This document shows, in pieces, positions 59,942-64,000 of a stretch of 64,000 nucleotides of DNA. Source of the stretch: Acanthaster planci (taxonomy: Eukaryota; Echinodermata; Asteroidea; Valvatida; Acanthasteridae); NCBI RefSeq assembly GCF_001949145.1, contig NW_019091494.1, positions 474,834-538,833 of the forward strand, given 5' to 3'. Both the position numbers and the translations under genes were made by a program. The notes under the pieces are model-generated. The model made no database searches. It worked only from the letters and a program-made list of their open reading frames with translations, and had not been told where the DNA came from. The number at the start of each line of letters is the position of its first letter. Positions within the stretch are counted from its first letter, which is position 1.

Positions 59942-61014
59942 GATAAATTACAGGCTTTCCTCGTCAGTCTGTAGTATGTCAGTCTTCCAGTTCATAATAC
60001 CAAACAACATTTCTCTGTCAAATGTCATTTAAAATTTTTATAGTTTAGTCCTGGAAAGGTCATGCTTTGCAGGAATCCTGATTAGTGTTTTTACTGTCAA
60101 ATCCTCAGTGACTGATTTTGGTTAGGGCTGAGATTTTGGGCTTTTGCAGAATTTCTTCAAGACCTCCTCCTAGAAGACAGTTGAAGCATTCCAGGGCACC
60201 TAGTTATTCAATATTTCCATACAGTAGATAGAACACGGGGCTTGTGAAATATCCTCTGTGTTTATTTGTAGTTCATGTGGTCTTCATTTTCTTATCCTGT
60301 ATTAACATTCAGGAAACCTTTCCAAAATATTTCCAGTAAAATTTCAGTAAATAAGTAATTCCTTTCTTTAAATACTGCTAATTTAAAACAGTTTTGTATA
60401 TATTCCACTTTAAACTTTCTATCCGTTCTTATGAAAAATTGTAGAAATAATGTAGCTTTGTACATTAAAAATGAAATTATTACACAGAATGTGTCTAAAA
60501 ACTTGTTTATCTCTTAACCAATTTGATTTCCTGGATAGTTATTCAGGAAATTAAAATGTTTAAAGTTCAGTTAGAGGTTATTTAAACGTGATTTCATTTA
60601 TGTTGAATTCCTCCTATGGTGAACATCTCCTACAATTAAGTACATAAAAATTCAAGCATGAAAAATAAATGTAATTTTTATGACTAAAAATGATTGAAAT
60701 TTAACAAAGGCACATTAAAAGATCAAGTAAAAAAAGCAAAAACAGTCCTTTTACAATTTGAACAAAGTTAAATGTCATATAAGTGCATATAACGGCACAC
60801 ATGTTTCAAACATCAGTCAGTCAGATTGCACAGATATTTACAGAAAACATATCGTCTCCCCTACTGGACGCCCACTGGCAAGAATCAGTAGTGGACACAT
60901 ACGGAGACTGTATTCCATTCTACAAAATATCTTTCGTAAAAGAACTTTAGAAACCTCTTTGTTACTAAATTTAAAACGTCTAACAAATTGTGGAGTGGTC
61001 ATTGATCTCTTGCA
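59942..61014. other. Convergent intergenic region (LRR gene / esterase)
   Basis: Very AT-rich, no coding segment recognised. It should hold the 3' UTR of the esterase on the minus strand; the TTTATT at 60261 is a possible poly(A) signal for it. Confidence 0.4.
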
Positions 61015-64000
61015 TCAGTTTGCTTCAATCGCAAGATGTTCCTTGGCATACAAAATCAAATCCCGGAACATATTTTCCCCTACCTCAAACACCAGCGGCC
61101 AGGTCGGTCCAAGCACGCCGTGGAACCCGCCTTGGTAATGCTCCCACCTCACTGGTACTCCGGCCTCTTGGAGTCTGATCGCGTAGAATGCGCCGTGGTC
61201 TCTCAGTGCATCGAACTCGCAGGTAACCACGAATGTTGGTGGCAGGCCGGCCATCTCTCGCCGCAGCAACGGGCTGGCTCGCGGGTCCAGGACTATGTCA
61301 TCGATCTGATCCCAGACGTAGTCGTCTCCTCTCTGCTCCTGGAGATGGGGTGGGGTGAGATGGCCGTAGTCTTGCATGTGCAGAGGCAGCATGGTGTGGT
61401 TGACGAACTGCGCCAAGGGAGACTCCCTGCGGAACTCCACGGATGTATGGGTGTTATCGACAAGTGCTCGTACCACGCGCTCATCCAACCTCCCTAGCAG
61501 GTAGAAACAGGTAAACTCGCCCGCCTCCTGCCAGGTTACCATCGACCCCTCCTCGCCGAAGAGCGAGATGGAGAGGAAAGTTGCTGGTGTGTGATTGTCG
61601 ATGAACTGTGTGATTGGATAGATGAGAGCCTGAAAGGCCACGTCGGGATAGCCCGGCTCGTCGTGAAGGATCTGAGCCACGGCAGCAGCCAGGGCACCGC
61701 CAGCGCTGTCCCCGGCTATGCCGATTCGCGAAGAGTCAACGTTGAACTCCTGGGCATGGTCCATGAACCATTTGGTGGCGTTCAGGCAATCCTCGTATGC
61801 AGCTGGGAAGGGATGCTCTGGAGCTAGTCTGTATCTGCAGAAAAAGAAAGCATGGATTTCTTTTAGCCATTGATAAGCACGCAAACAGTTAAGTAGCGAA
61901 GGTCCTGTGGACTTTCCAAATTACCTTGTTATAGAGGTACCTCTTTTTATCATCAATGAAAAACAAAGACTTGGGACAATTTGCCTTGTTATAAAACATG
62001 ACTTTGTAGCCTATTATAATATCAATATTCTATGTGTTTGACTGTAATCAACCTCTTACCCTAAAACTAACCCTTCCCCACAACAAAAGTTCAACACAAA
62101 TTTATTTTGGAAAACCCAACAGAAACAAGTATTATGTGTATACCAACTTTCAATCAGGGCGGGTAAAACCAACACATCCCCAACTCTTATAACTCATGGA
62201 CTACACAACACTTACTCAATAGATACCAAAACACAGTCCAGCTCTTCCGCAAAACGCCTTGTCAGAAAGTCAAACATTGCTGTCGGGACAAAATGGAAGC
62301 CAAGAAATATAATTATCAGCTTCCTCTTCACAGCTAATAGATGTAACTTGTTCTCAGGCTCTTCGGAGTCTTCTTCTCTTCGTGTATGTACATGCTCAAT
62401 CTGTCGCACATTAATCTTCGCCGTTACGCGATTTTATTCTCATCACTCCGGCTGACTGTCCAACCACCGCCTTACTGACCGACAATAGGTTTCCAGAAGC
62501 CAACCAATCATCTTAATACTCCTCGATCAAACACGGGTGACTGGTTGTCCTGGCCAAAGGTGGAAGGTTGGTACTTGTTAAATCACTTTCATAAGGGCTA
62601 TTAATGTCAGGTTAAAGTCATTAGGGCGAGAAAAATGAAATGGCAATTCCACCTTGGAGGGATAACAGTTTTTTTTGGTTTTGACACTTTTGTTATTACA
62701 CTAACTTTGTGTATACTGAAAAACATACATTTCCTTTCATTGGTCAAGAGCTTCCACGTTCAAAAGATTCTAAGAAAAGTGTTGAAAATATCTCACACAG
62801 CTACCGAAAAACTAAATAACTACACTGCTAAAGAAATATGAACATTCCCCCCAAATATTTGGGCATTATTATGAGCATTTTGATGCAATTTTTTAAGCTA
62901 CCCAAGGTCATATTTCCGCAAACTTTAGTCACCCGTGCAAGTATTACATAGGCTAAATGAGAGGGATCTTAAGAAACTGTAAGCACAAAAACCGGCACTG
63001 TTACAAATTCCATGCTAATTTTGTTACTATACTGGCAGATTCTTACAGCTCCATAGGAGCCTATAACTTGCGTTCGCCACAGATTTCACGTACCCTAACC
63101 CTCCTCAATCCTCCAAAATCCTTTGGGTGGTTTTGGAGGATTTTGGAGCATTGCGGATGAATGGCAAAAGTGTATGGCCGATTGCAAAGGATGCCATGTG
63201 TGAATGTTGTGGGTTGGACCTTGTGTTGCTTATGCTTAGTCATGCATAAATTTACCTGATATTACTTTGAAATCAACTACACTGCCCGAGCAAGCCATTT
63301 GCACCGCCTCAACATAATGGCAGGAGTTTCTGGAGGATTTTGAAGGATTAAGGACATGGTACCTCTGATTTGGAGCATAAAGGCAAAGATCGGAGGATTG
63401 ACGATGAATGCAACTTTTAGACTAGGGCCACTGAAGGATTTTGGAGGATTGAGGGCGAGCCCAAGCAAAAGGCCCTATAGTAGGTTAGGGTTAACCGAAA
63501 CTGAGTTAGAAGTCGCCAGAGCCACTTTTGAGTTTTAGTGTGTATTGGAAAGAGCAAAGTCAGACCTCTCTTTTAACATATCACTCAGTTTGGTATCCTT
63601 CATTTACATTATAATGAAAATGTATGTGGGTGAAAAAATTGAGGATTCCTGTGTGCAAGATTCAAAGGCCTTCAACCCAACTGTGGCTCTGGTGACTCAT
63701 TTTTACAGAGGGGCTCAAAAATATTGTGCTATTTATCCTTCTTTCAGCAGGTTTTCATCAAAATGTGTCTTTTGCCAAAAATATTTTACTCAGTAGCTCT
63801 GTGAAAATGAGCTCACTTAGCTGCTAGCCTTCATACACATATACCGGTATCGCCACACACTCACCAGTACTTCCAATGACAAAAGCGCCACCATGTATAA
63901 ATACCACTGCCGGTCCAAAGTCAGCCCTCCTTTTGATTGGTTCATAGAGGCGAACTTTGACCCCCTCAAAGGTTGTTAACGTGTACCGGATGTTGGAACC
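61015..64000 (-). CDS. Arylacetamide deacetylase / NCEH1-type serine hydrolase, 3' three exons (5' end outside window)
   Basis: Minus-strand exons: 64000-63865 (continues beyond the window), 62279-62216, 61834-61015 (TGA at 61017-61015). Phases agree at both joins. The first carries the oxyanion-hole motif HGGAFVIGS (usually HGGG); the last carries YRLAPEHPFPAAYEDC, the nucleophile elbow GDSAGG, the acid region CEFDALRDHG and the catalytic His in GGFHG. Together these define the GDXG (HSL-like) alpha/beta hydrolase group; length and layout fit AADAC/NCEH1 proteins, ER-membrane esterases that act on lipid and drug esters. The N-terminal signal anchor would be upstream of the window. AADAC, AADACL and NCEH1 cannot be told apart here. 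Third positions are GC-rich compared with the flanks, as expected for real coding DNA. Confidence 0.93.
62280..63864 (-). other. Esterase intron, with GGATTTTGGAGGATT-type repeats
   Basis: No coding segment was seen. Between about 63100 and 63450 the motif GGATTTTG(G/A)AGGATT recurs in both orientations (CCTCCAAAATCC near 63110, GGAGGATTTTGG near 63135, GGAGGATTTTGAAGGATT near 63335, AAGGATTTTGGAGGATT near 63434), which suggests an inverted-repeat element. Confidence 0.45.

Noticed and set aside
61036-61497. 153-codon plus-strand frame at 61036
   Set aside because: It is the antisense shadow of the esterase last exon, which has clear catalytic motifs on the minus strand.
1-64000. CRISPR arrays, operons, ribosome binding sites
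   Set aside because: The window is eukaryotic; no regularly spaced direct repeats of that kind and no polycistronic layout were seen.

Overview
This is a eukaryotic, animal genome window: the genes are split by GT-AG introns, the intergenic and intronic DNA is AT-rich with many short inverted-repeat elements, and the proteins are plainly metazoan. The abundant TACATGTA and AGGCCTA motifs, the divergent HND-type kinase and the tolloid-like astacin protease suggest a marine invertebrate deuterostome. An echinoderm or hemichordate is my best guess, amphioxus is possible, and this placement is inference. The window has one assembly gap, at 19988-20608.

Layout: (1) 1-610, 3' end of a protein kinase gene (+), cut by the window edge. 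(2) 1925-12476, complete PCID2 (+), 13 exons, 401 codons, with what looks like a U12-type intron after exon 4. (3) 22935 down to 17342, complete SPRYD7 (-), 5 exons, 195 codons. (4) 24932-47115, complete secreted tolloid-like astacin metalloprotease (+), 16 exons, 988 codons, with the unusual order astacin-CUB-CUB-EGF-EGF-EGF-CUB-CUB and a TATA promoter. (5) Inside its 5.9 kb intron 11, on the opposite strand, lies an unrecognised gene: a 668-codon open frame (38707-40713) plus a likely upstream coiled-coil exon (42827-43044). (6) About 48687-59604, a leucine-rich-repeat gene (+), best matched to LRRC63, with a cysteine-rich C-terminal tail. (7) 64000 down to 61015, 3' part of an AADAC/NCEH1-type serine hydrolase (-), cut by the window edge.

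All exon joins were worked out by hand from GT/AG sites with phase checks; every multi-exon model below adds up to an integral reading frame. PCID2, SPRYD7 and LRRC63 all lie on human chromosome 13 as I recall it, so part of the cluster may be an old linkage group. SPRYD7 and the protease are divergent (head to head); the LRR gene and the esterase are convergent.

The rest is introns and intergenic DNA with non-autonomous DNA transposons (several hAT-like, two with clear 8-bp target duplications), tRNA-derived SINEs, and long hairpins. The genes do not form a pathway; they are independent housekeeping, ciliary/unknown and extracellular genes.
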